The notes beneath the pieces are model-generated. The model did no database searches and had not been told where the DNA came from. It saw only the letters and a list, made by a program, of their open reading frames with translations. A DNA stretch of 64,000 nucleotides from assembly GCA_020638595.1 (NCBI GenBank), contig JACKIG010000011.1, positions 84,175-148,174 on the forward strand, written 5' to 3'. Position 1 is the first letter of the stretch. Each line of letters opens with the position of its first letter. The position numbers and the translations under genes are program-made. Shown in pieces: positions 8,173 to 16,961 of this stretch. The stretch is from Rhodospirillaceae bacterium (GTDB lineage Bacteria; Pseudomonadota; Alphaproteobacteria; DSM-16000; Inquilinaceae).

Positions 8173-9590
8173 CGGGTCCGCAGCTGCTGCATCCCGATCG
8201 CCTGCTGCCGCCCGAGCCGGGCGTCCGCGCCATCGCGCGCCGGCTGTACGAACGGGTCAGGGACCTGCCGATCGTCAGCCCCCACGGGCATACCGATCCG
8301 CGGTGGTTTGCGGACGACCAACCGTTCGCCGACCCGGCCAGCCTGTTCGTCGTGCCCGACCACTACCTGTTCCGCATGCTCTACAGCCAGGGCGTGGCGC
8401 TTGAGGACCTGGGGATTCCCCGGATCGATGGCGGCCCGGTGGAAACGGACCCGCGCGCGATCTGGCGGCGGCTGGCCAGCAACTGGCACCTGTTCCGGGG
8501 CACGCCGTCGCGGCTGTGGCTGGAATACGTCTTCCAGGAGATCTTCGGCATAACCGACCGGCTGGGCCCGGCGAACGCCGATACCCTCTACGACCGTATC
8601 GACGAATGCCTGCATCGGCCGGACTTCCGGCCGCGCGCCCTGTTCGAACGCTTCCGCATCGAAGCGATCGCGACGACGGAATCGCCGCTGGACGACCTGG
8701 CCCACCATCGGCGCATCCGCGACAGCGGCTGGACCGGCCGCGTGCTGACGGCCTTCCGCCCCGATCCCGTCGCCGATCCCGAGTTCGAAGGCTTCGCCGC
8801 CAACATCGTGACCCTGGCCGAGCTGACGGGCGAGGATACTGCCACCTGGCAGGGCTATCTGAACGCCCTGGCCGCGCGCCGGCAGGTCTTCATCGACCAT
8901 GGCTGCACGTCCACCGATCACGGCCACTTGACCGCCACCACCAGCGACCTGGGCCGGGCCGATTGCGAGCGGCTGTTCGCCAAGGCGCTTGCGGGCGACG
9001 CGAGCCCGGGGGAGGCGGACATCTTCCGCGGCCAGATCCTGACGGAGATGGCGCGCATGAGCCTGGACGACGGCCTGGTGATGCAGCTGCACCCGGGGTC
9101 CTTCCGCAACCACAACGCCCAGGTCTACGCACGGTTCGGGCGCGACAAGGGCGCGGATATCCCGCTCAGGACGGACTATGTGCGGGCGCTGAAGCCGCTG
9201 CTCGACCGGTTCGGCAACGAGCCGCGGCTGACGCTGATCCTGTTCATGTTGGACGAGACTGCCTTGGGGCGCGAGCTGGCGCCGCTGGCCGGCCACTATC
9301 CGGTCCTGCGCCTGGGTCCGCCCTGGTGGTTCTTCGACAGCCCCGACGGGATGATGCGGTTCCGCCGGCTGACGACGGAGACGGCCGGCTTCTACAACAC
9401 CGTCGGCTTCAACGACGATACGCGCGCCTTCCTGTCCATCCCGGCCCGCCACGACATGGCGCGGCGCGTCGACTGTGCCTTCCTGGCGGAACTGGTGGCC
9501 GACCATCGGCTGGACGAGGATGAGGCGGAGGAACTGGCCGTCGACCTGGCCTACAGGCTCGTGAAGCGGGCCTACAAGCTGGACGGCTGA
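8169..9590 (+). CDS. uxaC: Glucuronate isomerase (uronate isomerase)
   Basis: Converts D-glucuronate to D-fructuronate and D-galacturonate to D-tagaturonate, the first intracellular step of hexuronate breakdown. The 473-residue length matches the family. The amidohydrolase-like metal motif is near the N terminus (SPHGHTDPRWFADD), and the family feature GFNDDTRAFLSIPARHD is near the C terminus. It overlaps the regulator stop and precedes the TRAP transporter genes by about 70 bp. uxuA and kdgK/eda are not in this window, so later steps must be encoded elsewhere. Confidence 0.95.
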   Translation: MTGPQLLHPDRLLPPEPGVRAIARRLYERVRDLPIVSPHGHTDPRWFADDQPFADPASLFVVPDHYLFRMLYSQGVALEDLGIPRIDGGPVETDPRAIWRRLASNWHLFRGTPSRLWLEYVFQEIFGITDRLGPANADTLYDRIDECLHRPDFRPRALFERFRIEAIATTESPLDDLAHHRRIRDSGWTGRVLTAFRPDPVADPEFEGFAANIVTLAELTGEDTATWQGYLNALAARRQVFIDHGCTSTDHGHLTATTSDLGRADCERLFAKALAGDASPGEADIFRGQILTEMARMSLDDGLVMQLHPGSFRNHNAQVYARFGRDKGADIPLRTDYVRALKPLLDRFGNEPRLTLILFMLDETALGRELAPLAGHYPVLRLGPPWWFFDSPDGMMRFRRLTTETAGFYNTVGFNDDTRAFLSIPARHDMARRVDCAFLAELVADHRLDEDEAEELAVDLAYRLVKRAYKLDG

Positions 9591-9661
9591 GTGGGGGCGG
9601 GCGGACCCGCCGATGGACAAGAACGGGCAAAGCACCCGAGGCGAAGGAGGAAGCAACAGCC

Positions 9662-10648
9662 ATGAACACGACAACCAGGCTCTCTGCCTTGGCCGCGGCG
9701 TCCGCGGTCGGGCTGTGCATGACGGCGGCATCGGCCGACGATATCGTCCTGCGTGCCGCCGATACCCATGATGCCGGCTATCCGACGGTGGAGGCGGTGG
9801 CCTATATGGGCCAGCTGCTGTCCGACTGGACGGGCGGGCGCATCACCATCGAAACCTATCCCGGCCGGCAGCTGGGCGAGGAGCGCGATACCATCGAGCA
9901 GACCATGATCGGCGCGCTCGACATCAACCGCGTCAACCTGGCCCCGCTGAACAACATCGTGCCGGAAACGGCGATTCCGTCGCTGCCCTACATCTTCCGG
10001 TCCATCGACCACATGCACAGGGCGATGGACGGCGAGATCGGCCAGCAGATCATGGCCGCGTTGGAGCCGCACGGGCTGGTCGGCCTGGCCTTCTACGACA
10101 GCGGCGCCCGGTCCTTCTACAACACCGTCCGGCCGATCCATTCGCCGGCCGACATGGAAGGCCTGCGCATCCGCGTGCAGAATTCCGATCTGTTCGTGGC
10201 GATGGTCGAGGCGCTGGGCGCCAATGCCACGCCGATGGAATTCGGGCAGGTCTACGACGCACTGCGGACCGGCGTCATCGACGGGGCGGAGAACAACTGG
10301 CCGTCCTATGAATCCACCCGGCATTTCGAGGTGGCGCAGTACTACACGCTCGACCAGCACTCGCTGTCGCCGGAAATCCTGATGATGTCGAAGATCGTCT
10401 GGGACGGTCTCAGTGAAGAAGATCAGGACCTGGTGATGAAGGCAGCCGCGCTGTCGGTGCCGTACATGCGCCAGCTGTGGGAAGAGCGTGAGGCGGCCTC
10501 GCGCGACATCGTCGTGGCCAACGGCAACGAGATCGTCGAGGAGGTCGACAAGCAGCCCTTCATCGATGCCATGGGGCCGGTCTACGAGCAGTTCGCCACC
10601 ACGCCGGAACTGCAGGCGCTGGTGGAGCGCATCCAGGCCCTGCCATAG
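9662..10648 (+). CDS. dctP: TRAP transporter substrate-binding protein (DctP family)
   Basis: A 328-residue periplasmic binding protein with an Ala-rich signal peptide ending near ASADD. It carries the DctP family hallmarks: an early R(A/P)ADTH stretch, the region MEGLRIRVQNSD containing the carboxylate-binding Arg, and QVYDALRTGVIDGAENNWPSY. An AAGGAGG ribosome site lies about 5 bases before the ATG at 9662. The genes on either side (uxaC, uronate oxidoreductase) indicate a hexuronate substrate, likely glucuronate or galacturonate. Confidence 0.93.
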   Translation: MNTTTRLSALAAASAVGLCMTAASADDIVLRAADTHDAGYPTVEAVAYMGQLLSDWTGGRITIETYPGRQLGEERDTIEQTMIGALDINRVNLAPLNNIVPETAIPSLPYIFRSIDHMHRAMDGEIGQQIMAALEPHGLVGLAFYDSGARSFYNTVRPIHSPADMEGLRIRVQNSDLFVAMVEALGANATPMEFGQVYDALRTGVIDGAENNWPSYESTRHFEVAQYYTLDQHSLSPEILMMSKIVWDGLSEEDQDLVMKAAALSVPYMRQLWEEREAASRDIVVANGNEIVEEVDKQPFIDAMGPVYEQFATTPELQALVERIQALP

Positions 10649-10665
10649 GCCGTTGCGACCTTTAG

Positions 10666-10703
10666 GGCATGGCCGGCGACCGGCCGGCCATGCCGATTTC
10701 TTC
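10666..10703 (+). terminator. Hairpin between dctP and dctQ (attenuator-like)
   Basis: An 11-bp perfect stem (GGCATGGCCGG at 10666-10676, with its complement at 10684-10694) and a 7-nt loop, followed by GATTTCTTCC. It probably lets the abundant binding-protein mRNA end early or protects its 3' end, so dctP is made in excess over the membrane subunits. Confidence 0.6.
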
Positions 10704-10744
10704 CCCTGCGCTGCCGTGACGGCCTGCCCGGATGCAGCGCGGCC

Positions 10745-11335
10745 ATGGGGGATATCCCGGATATGACCCAGCCAGACACGCCGCCCACGGGCACGTCGCC
10801 CCCCCAGGCGGGACCCGGGGGCGGCCGGCTCGCGCGGTCCTTTGCCGTGGCGGCCCGTGTGTTCGAGGCCATCGGCAAGATCGTGCTGCTGATCTCCGGC
10901 ACCGGTATCGTCGCGATGACCCTGATCATCGGCTGGCACGTCTTTGCCCGCCGTGTGCTGAACGACACGCCGAACTGGTCGGAGACGTCGACCGTCCTGA
11001 TCATGTTCTGGTACAGCCTGCTGGGGGCGGCGATCGGTGTGCGCTACAGGATGCATATCGGTCTGGTGTTCGTGCGCGACCGCATGCCCCCGACGCTGCG
11101 CAAGGTCGTGGACTGCTTCACGCATGCGGTGGTGGCGGCCGTGGGCGTGCTGCTGCTGTGCTACGGCACCGAGATGGCCCAGTCGACCTGGGACCAGACC
11201 ATCCCCACCGTCGGCATTCCCGTAGGCATCCAGTATCTGCCGTTCCCGATTGCCGGGGCGCTGATCGCCATCTTCGCGGTCGAGCTGCTGCTGCGCACGC
11301 TGTCCGGGCAGGAGCTTGAGGGCGCATGGAACTGA
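10745..11335 (+). CDS. dctQ: TRAP transporter small permease subunit (DctQ)
   Basis: A 196-residue four-helix membrane subunit of the TRAP transporter. Hydrophobic segments occur near residues 45-65, 80-100, 120-145 and 160-185. The DctQ signature appears as WHVFARRVLNDTPNWSE followed by GAAIGVRYRMHIGL. A start at 10763 (MTQPDT) is an equally possible choice; the region before the first helix is Pro/Gly-rich. It overlaps dctM by 10 bp, indicating translational coupling. Confidence 0.9.
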   Translation: MGDIPDMTQPDTPPTGTSPPQAGPGGGRLARSFAVAARVFEAIGKIVLLISGTGIVAMTLIIGWHVFARRVLNDTPNWSETSTVLIMFWYSLLGAAIGVRYRMHIGLVFVRDRMPPTLRKVVDCFTHAVVAAVGVLLLCYGTEMAQSTWDQTIPTVGIPVGIQYLPFPIAGALIAIFAVELLLRTLSGQELEGAWN

Positions 11336-12606
11336 TCGCGCTGTTCGGCACCTTCGCGGTGCTGCTGGTGCTGGGCGTGCCGGTGGCGTTTGCGCTGGGC
11401 GCGTCCGCCTTTGCCTGCGCCTTTGCCATGGGGCTGCCGCCGACGGTCGTCGTCCAGCGCATCTCCTCCGGCATGAACGTCTTTTCGCTGCTGGCGATCC
11501 CCTGCTTCATCTATGCGGGCGAACTGATGCTGCAGGGCAAGGTCGCCGACAAGCTGATCAATTTCGCCGTTGCCGCCATCGGTCATCTGCGCGGCGGACT
11601 GGGCCTGGTGAACGTTGCCGCCAGCATGATGTTCGGCGGCATCTCCGGCTCTGCCGTTGCGGACGTCTCGGCCCTGGGATCGGTGCTGATCCCGAAGATG
11701 CGCGAGCAGGGCTATCACGCCGACTATGCCGTGAACGTCACGATCACTTCGGCCACGCTCAGCCTGGTCATTCCGCCCAGCCACAACCTGATCCTGTTTT
11801 CCATCGCCACGGGGGGTGGCGTTTCGGTCGCGTCGCTGTTCATCGCCGGCATCGTGCCGGGACTGCTGGTGGGCCTGTGCCTGATGGCCGTCACCTACCT
11901 GATCGCCGTGAAGCGGAACTATCCGACCGGCAGGTTCCCGGGCTGGATGCCGCTGCTTGTCACCTTCGTGATCGCGATCCCGGGCCTGATCACCGCGGCC
12001 ATCATCGTCGTCGGCGTGCGGTTCGGCTTCTTCACGGCGACGGAGGCTGCGGGCATCGCCGCCCTCTATGCCCTGCTGATCACCGTCTTCATCTATCGGT
12101 CGCTGTCATGGCAGGAATTCCTGCTGGCCACGGTGAACGCGGTGAAGACCACGGCCATGGTGCTGCTGATCATCGGTGCGGCCATGGCCTTCGGCTGGAT
12201 GATGGCGGCCAATCGCGTGCCGCTGATGCTGTCGCAGATGCTGACGGGCCTCTCCGACAACCCGTACGTCATCCTGTTGACCATCAACGTGCTGCTGCTG
12301 TTTCTCGGCACCTTCATGGACATGGCGCCGCTGATCGTCATCACCACACCGATCTTCCTGCCGGTGGCGCGCGACCTGGGGATGGACCCGGTGCATTTCG
12401 GCATCGTGCTGATCATGAACCTGGGCATCGGCCTGGTGACGCCGCCGGTGGGCACGGTGCTGTTCGTCGGCTGCGCCGTCGGCAAGGTGAAGATGGAAGA
12501 ACCGTTGCGCACCATCTGGCCGTTCTACGGTGCGCATGTGGTGGCGTTGCTGCTGGTCACGTATGTGCCGTTTATCTCCCTGGGCCTGGTGAGGCTGATC
12601 GGATGA
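11326..12606 (+). CDS. dctM: TRAP transporter large permease subunit (DctM)
   Basis: A 426-residue polytopic membrane protein that forms the transport channel and couples solute uptake to the sodium or proton gradient. It has about a dozen hydrophobic segments and the conserved features GISGSAVADVSALG, PPSHNLILFS and GLVTPPVGTVLF. The start ATG lies inside dctQ. The last base triplet overlaps the next gene's ATG (ATGA), so the transporter and the oxidoreductase are in one operon. Confidence 0.95.
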   Translation: MELIALFGTFAVLLVLGVPVAFALGASAFACAFAMGLPPTVVVQRISSGMNVFSLLAIPCFIYAGELMLQGKVADKLINFAVAAIGHLRGGLGLVNVAASMMFGGISGSAVADVSALGSVLIPKMREQGYHADYAVNVTITSATLSLVIPPSHNLILFSIATGGGVSVASLFIAGIVPGLLVGLCLMAVTYLIAVKRNYPTGRFPGWMPLLVTFVIAIPGLITAAIIVVGVRFGFFTATEAAGIAALYALLITVFIYRSLSWQEFLLATVNAVKTTAMVLLIIGAAMAFGWMMAANRVPLMLSQMLTGLSDNPYVILLTINVLLLFLGTFMDMAPLIVITTPIFLPVARDLGMDPVHFGIVLIMNLGIGLVTPPVGTVLFVGCAVGKVKMEEPLRTIWPFYGAHVVALLLVTYVPFISLGLVRLIG

Positions 12607-14108
12607 CTGCAAGGCTGAACAACGACGCCCTGGACCGTCTGCCGGCGGATGTGGGCCGCCCGGGCTATGACCGCGGCCGTGCCGGCATCGGCATCGTCCA
12701 TCTGGGCCTGGGCGCTTTCCATCGCGCCCACCAGGCGGTCTACACCGACGACGTGATGGGCCGCGAAGGGGGTGATTGGGCGATTTCGGGCGTCAGCCTG
12801 CGCCACGGCGATACCCGCTGCGCGCTGGCGCCGCAGGACGGCCTCTACACGGTCGCGGTGCGCAGCGGCGAGCCGGACCGCCTGCGTGTGATCGGTTCCG
12901 TGCGCGAGATCCTGGTGGCCCCGGAACAGCCGGAAGCCGTGCTGGCGCGCCTGATCGCGCCGCAGACCCGTATCGTCACCCTGACCGTGACCGAGAAGGG
13001 GTATTGCCACGATCCGGCCACGGGTGAACTGCGCCTGGACGATGCGGGCATCCGCCACGACCTGGCCCATCCCGACCGGCCCCATACGGTGATCGGCTAT
13101 CTTGTCGCCGCCCTGGCGCGCCGCCGGACGGCCGGGACGGCCCCGTTCACGCCGCTGACCTGCGACAACCTGCCGGCCAACGGCCGCACGCTGGGCCGGC
13201 TGGTGCTGGCCTATGCCCGTGCCCTCGACGGCGGGCTGGCGGACTGGATCGGGCAGGCGGTCCCGTTCCCGTCGACCATGGTGGACCGCATCGTGCCGGC
13301 GACGACCCAGGACGACCGCGCGGCCGTCGACGCCCGCCTCGGGCTGGCGGATGCCTGGCCGGTGGTGACGGAACCGTTCACCCAATGGGTGATCGAGGAT
13401 CGCTTCGCCGGCCCGCGCCCGGCATGGGAACTGGCCGGCGCCGAACTGGTGGAGGATGTCGAACCCTACGAGCACATGAAGCTGCGCCTGCTCAACGGCA
13501 GCCATTCCACCATGGCCTATCTCGGCTATCTCGCGGGGTACGAGACGATCGCCGAAACCATGGCCGATCCCGCCTTCGTCACCCTGATCGGCCGCATGAT
13601 GGATCGGGAGGTGACGCCGACGCTGACGGTTCCCGCCTCCGCCGACCTCGGCCGGTACAAGGCGGCCTTGCTGGACCGCTTCGCCAATCCGGGCCTGAAG
13701 CACCGCACCTGGCAGATCGCCATGGACGGGTCGCAGAAGCTGCCGCAGCGGCTGCTGGGCACCGTACGCGACCGGCTGGCGGCGGGCCGGTCGATCGCGC
13801 GGCTGGCCCTGGCGGTGGCGGGGTGGATGCGCTACGTCACCGGCATCGACGAGGCCGGCCGGCCGATCGAGGTGTCGGACCCCCTGGCGGGGGACCTGCG
13901 GCGCCTGGCCGACCAGGCGGGGCGCGATCCCGCGGCGCTGGCCGATGCGCTGCTGTCGGTCAAGGCGGTGTTCGGCAGCGATCTGCCGCAGAACATGGCC
14001 TTCCGCAGCACTGTAACCAGTGCGCTCGGCACGCTGATCCATCAAGGTGCGCGCGCGACCGTCGCGGCCTATGCCGGGATGTCGTCCGGTCCGGGATGCG
14101 GGGGGTGA
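12603..14108 (+). CDS. Mannitol dehydrogenase family protein, probable fructuronate reductase
   Basis: A 501-residue NAD(P)-dependent long-chain polyol dehydrogenase. The nucleotide-binding loop GLGAFHRAHQAVYTDD is near the N terminus, and the catalytic Lys/Asn/His motif is seen as KLRLLNGSHS. The family includes mannitol dehydrogenase, fructuronate reductase (UxuB) and tagaturonate reductase (UxaB). Co-transcription with uxaC and a TRAP transporter favours D-fructuronate to D-mannonate reduction (UxuB), but specificity is inference. The open frame extends upstream into dctM; the ATG at 12603 was chosen because the upstream translation is a shadow of dctM. Confidence 0.9.
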   Translation: MTARLNNDALDRLPADVGRPGYDRGRAGIGIVHLGLGAFHRAHQAVYTDDVMGREGGDWAISGVSLRHGDTRCALAPQDGLYTVAVRSGEPDRLRVIGSVREILVAPEQPEAVLARLIAPQTRIVTLTVTEKGYCHDPATGELRLDDAGIRHDLAHPDRPHTVIGYLVAALARRRTAGTAPFTPLTCDNLPANGRTLGRLVLAYARALDGGLADWIGQAVPFPSTMVDRIVPATTQDDRAAVDARLGLADAWPVVTEPFTQWVIEDRFAGPRPAWELAGAELVEDVEPYEHMKLRLLNGSHSTMAYLGYLAGYETIAETMADPAFVTLIGRMMDREVTPTLTVPASADLGRYKAALLDRFANPGLKHRTWQIAMDGSQKLPQRLLGTVRDRLAAGRSIARLALAVAGWMRYVTGIDEAGRPIEVSDPLAGDLRRLADQAGRDPAALADALLSVKAVFGSDLPQNMAFRSTVTSALGTLIHQGARATVAAYAGMSSGPGCGG

Positions 14109-14141
14109 GGCAGGCCGGCCATGCTGCCGGAACCCGAACGA

Positions 14142-14465
14142 TCAGAGGAAGGGCGGCCGTTCGTTGATCACCGTATAGGTGATGACGAAGCTGACGGCCC
14201 CGGCGATCAGCGCCAGGAACAGCCAGAGCGCCGCCGGGGTGCCGCGTTGCGCCTTGCCCTTGGTGACGATGGTGGACGTCACCTGGCGCTGGTTGCGGGT
14301 GTCGAAATAGGTCTGGTCGACGCGCGCTTCGGGGAATTTCTTGCTCGCCACCAGGGCTTCCGCGTTGGCGACGGCCACCTGCATCTCCCCGGTGGAGCCC
14401 TGCGGCTGCCACCCGGATTTGTCGTGGCCGAGCACCGTGAAGGTGATCTGTTGGCCCCCAGCCAT
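14142..14465 (-). CDS. Hypothetical single-pass membrane protein
   Basis: A 107-residue protein with a soluble N-terminal region of about 75 residues and one C-terminal transmembrane segment (LWLFLALIAGAVSFVITYTV), ending in a short charged tail. The soluble part contains GWQPQGSTGEMQVAVANAEALVASKKFPEARVD split around a tyrosine-rich stretch. It was not assigned to a family. It is convergent with the uronate oxidoreductase and may be transcribed alone. Confidence 0.65.
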   Translation of the reverse strand: MAGGQQITFTVLGHDKSGWQPQGSTGEMQVAVANAEALVASKKFPEARVDQTYFDTRNQRQVTSTIVTKGKAQRGTPAALWLFLALIAGAVSFVITYTVINERPPFL

Positions 14466-14562
14466 GCGTACGCTCCAATGCCGATGTCGTCGGACCTCGA
14501 TTCAGTGAAGAGTGCCCAGGAAGTCCTATCAACCGGTTAAACAGGCCCTTTTTTCCGCGCCA

Positions 14563-15453
14563 CTACCGGCCATAGGCCAGGATAAGGTCGCAGACCGCCG
14601 CACATAGCGGCGATTCCCCGCGTCCGAAGGCCTGGACGACATCGAAATGGTGATAGCCCGGCATCTCGACCACGCGCAGCGCGTGGCCGGCGGCCTGCCA
14701 GGCCTCGGCGAAGGCGTGCTGCTGGCGGTGGAACTCCTCCGGCTCATCGCCGCCCACCGACAGCACCAGCGGCGGCGCCGGGGTCGGCGGGATCACCGAC
14801 AGCGGGCTCAACCGGCCGGCGGTGGCGGCATCCAGGCCCAGGAGGCCGTTGAGGAAGCTCAGCCGCACCGGCTCCAGGTCATAGAGCCCGCTGATCGCAG
14901 CCGCCCCCTTGATCACGCCCGCCGGGTGGCCCAGCGCCGGCCAGTCGGTCGACGCCATCAGCGCCGTCAGGTGGGCACCGGCGGAATGGCCCGACAGGAA
15001 CAGCCGCTCCGGATCGGCGCCGTATTCGCCCGCATGGTCATACAGCCACAGCACGGCGCTGCGCACCTGTTCCACCAGCGTGGCGAAGCTGACGGTCGGG
15101 CACAGCTCATAGCCGATGGCGGCAAACGTGATGCCGCGGGCGACGAACGCGGGGGCCAGGAACTCGAAATCCTCCGGGCTCAAGGCCTGCCAATAGCCGC
15201 CATGGATGAAGGCCAGCATCGGTGCGCCGGCCGGTTCGGCCGGATAGAAGATCACGCGCTGGCGCGGATGGGCGCCGTAGCTGCCCTCCACCCGGGCCAG
15301 ACGGGCGCGCACGTCCGCGCTGTCGCCGGCATAGGCGGCGAAGAACTCCGGATGTTCGGGATGGCGGGCGCGGAGGTTGTACTGCCGGTCCAGCCCCGCC
15401 TGGTCGTAGCCGCGCCAGACCGTCTCAGGTGAAGGCCCCTCAGGTGAAGGCAT
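14563..15453 (-). CDS. Alpha/beta hydrolase, kynurenine formamidase-like
   Basis: A 296-residue serine hydrolase. The oxyanion-hole motif HGGYWQ and the nucleophile elbow GHSAGAH match the arylformamidase/esterase group, and the C-terminal catalytic His lies in PGYHHFDV. The start ATG at 15453 (MPSPEGPSPETVWRGYDQ) was chosen because the upstream frame overlaps the AsnC-domain gene in an unlikely translation. Its 5' end overlaps that gene by 14 bp, so the two are probably co-transcribed. No other tryptophan-pathway gene is nearby, so kynurenine as substrate is only a family-level guess. Confidence 0.82.
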   Translation of the reverse strand: MPSPEGPSPETVWRGYDQAGLDRQYNLRARHPEHPEFFAAYAGDSADVRARLARVEGSYGAHPRQRVIFYPAEPAGAPMLAFIHGGYWQALSPEDFEFLAPAFVARGITFAAIGYELCPTVSFATLVEQVRSAVLWLYDHAGEYGADPERLFLSGHSAGAHLTALMASTDWPALGHPAGVIKGAAAISGLYDLEPVRLSFLNGLLGLDAATAGRLSPLSVIPPTPAPPLVLSVGGDEPEEFHRQQHAFAEAWQAAGHALRVVEMPGYHHFDVVQAFGRGESPLCAAVCDLILAYGR

Positions 15454-15682
15454 TGAAGGTGATGATGGTCTGCGTGTCCTTGATATGCGGCATCTGCTGC
15501 ACGGTGCCGGTGACGAAGTGGCCGACATCCTGGTCCTTCGCCAGATAGCACTTCACCAGCAGGTCGTACTGGCCGGAGATGGAATAAACCTCCGACACCT
15601 GCTCGATGCGGTCGACCATCTCGGCCGCCACCTCGTAGGCCTTGCCGAGCTCGCATTTCACCAGGATGAAGATGGCGTGCAT
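15440..15682 (-). CDS. Stand-alone Lrp/AsnC ligand-binding (RAM) domain protein
   Basis: An 80-residue protein made only of the AsnC effector-binding domain, without a DNA-binding helix-turn-helix. It starts MHAIFILVKCELGKAYEVA and contains SGQYDLLVK, the usual G-x-YD segment. Such proteins (RAM or SraM type) form oligomeric rings that bind amino acids or modulate partner Lrp regulators. The longer open frame upstream is low-quality Arg-rich translation and was not used. It overlaps the hydrolase gene. Confidence 0.88.
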   Translation of the reverse strand: MHAIFILVKCELGKAYEVAAEMVDRIEQVSEVYSISGQYDLLVKCYLAKDQDVGHFVTGTVQQMPHIKDTQTIITFNAFT

Positions 15683-15870
15683 GGGCGCCGGCTCTCCTCG
15701 GGTCTGTTGTCCACTTGCGCCCCGGCACCCTAGCACCGGGCGACGCACCGTGCAGCGCCGAACTTGGGCGCCGGCCGCCCGACGGGCCCCTGTGACGACG
15801 GTCATAGCCCGCACGACGGCCGATTCCCGATGATGACGGCAATGAAGGAACCAGGGACGGGCCGCTCGCC

Positions 15871-16029
15871 ATGACCAGGACCAATACACACCGGCGCCGG
15901 ACGGCAGCCGATCTGCTGCCGTATCAGCAGCACATTCCGGGGTCGCACATCCGCAGCCTGCCTTGGCTGCTGCTGGCGGAAGTCGCGATCATCATCGCGG
16001 TGGGGCTGCTGATCGGCTTTCAGCTTTAG
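15871..16029 (+). CDS. Small single-TM hypothetical protein (52 aa)
   Basis: A short ORF of 52 codons with a basic N terminus (MTRTNTHRRR) and one hydrophobic C-terminal helix (WLLLAEVAIIIAVGLLIGF). The topology looks like a small inner-membrane protein with the N terminus inside. It lies 62 bp before the GFA-family gene on the same strand. No family was recognised. The ribosome site is weak. Confidence 0.5.
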   Translation: MTRTNTHRRRTAADLLPYQQHIPGSHIRSLPWLLLAEVAIIIAVGLLIGFQL

Positions 16030-16091
16030 CGCCCGGCCCTGCGGGGGCGTAAGCTGGTCCTTCCTGCGGACGGCGAAGGGGGGGATCGGGG

Positions 16092-16616
16092 ATGGCCGGC
16101 AACGAACCACGCACACCGGTGGCAACCGGCGGCTGCCAGTGCGGCACGGTGCGCTATGCGCTCTACGCCCAGCCAGAAGGTACGCATTTCTGCCATTGCC
16201 GCATGTGCCAGAAGGCGGTGGGCAACGTCTTCGCCGCCCTGGCGCCGGTGCGCCGCAGCGATTTCGCCTGGACTCGGGGGACGCCGGCGATCTTCCGCAG
16301 CTCCACCGTGGCCGAGCGCGGCTATTGCCGCGACTGCGGCACCCCGCTCAGCTTCGCCTATGTCGACAGTGCGTGGATCGACGTGACCCTGGGCAGCCTG
16401 GACCATCCGGAAGCGATGCCCCCCGCCGTCCACTACGGCACAGAAGCCCAGATGCCCTGGCTGCACCTGTCGGGCGACTGGCCGCGGTCGCAGACGCAAG
16501 AGACCATGGCCCCCGACCGCAAGGCGCGCATCCGCAACTTCCAGCACCCCGACCACGACACCACGGATTGGCAGCCGCAGACGGCCGAAGACCCGGTGCC
16601 CGAGGGCTGCGGCTAG
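16092..16616 (+). CDS. GFA/CENP-V family zinc-binding protein
   Basis: A 174-residue protein of the glutathione-dependent formaldehyde-activating (GFA) fold. Zinc ligands are visible as CQCG near residue 15, CHCRMC near 34-39 and CRDCG near 78-82, the standard seven-cysteine pattern. Members include Gfa, which speeds S-hydroxymethylglutathione formation, but most have unknown substrates. No formaldehyde dehydrogenase gene is nearby, so a general annotation is safest. Confidence 0.88.
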   Translation: MAGNEPRTPVATGGCQCGTVRYALYAQPEGTHFCHCRMCQKAVGNVFAALAPVRRSDFAWTRGTPAIFRSSTVAERGYCRDCGTPLSFAYVDSAWIDVTLGSLDHPEAMPPAVHYGTEAQMPWLHLSGDWPRSQTQETMAPDRKARIRNFQHPDHDTTDWQPQTAEDPVPEGCG

Positions 16617-16961
16617 CCGAGATCGGCGGCGGCACGAGGGCACCCGTACCACCGCCGACCAGGGCCCTTGCAGGAGAGGATGTCCGGACGGCCGCACCGT
16701 TGACCGGGGACCGACGAAGCCGTCGCTCCGCAACGACGACTTGCAGCGCGCATGCCGCCCCCCAATCGGTTCGCCTGGGCCTGGCGAGGGCACCCGGCAC
16801 AACCGCCCGGACGAGGGGGACTGTAGTGCGAATGAGAGTCGTTTGCAACAACAATCACGGCGTCAGTCGGTGGGCGTTGGTGCATCGATGGGCCGGGACT
16901 CCTCCTGACGGTGGGATGACGTTCGGACGGAATGGGAGATGTCTCAAAGGAGGCTCTGCCC
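16617..16961. other. 345-bp gene-free interval containing a Fur-like box
   Basis: Between the GFA gene and the livF stop. No ORF with believable composition was found. The single outstanding signal is a 21-bp imperfect palindrome at 16828-16848, listed separately. No terminator with a T-run is visible for either flanking gene. Confidence 0.6.
16828..16848. promoter_or_regulatory. Fur-like palindrome
   Basis: TGCGAATGA and TCGTTTGCA flank a 3-base centre; the arms match at 7 of 9 positions. The core matches the Fur consensus core AATGATAATCATT at 10 of 13 positions and closely resembles GCAAATGAGAATCATTTGC-type sites. No downstream gene on either strand fits, so the target is unknown. Confidence 0.4.

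Noticed and set aside
11316..12602. Upstream extension of the uronate oxidoreductase frame
   Set aside because: It is the out-of-frame reading of dctM; the real start is at 12603, overlapping the dctM stop.
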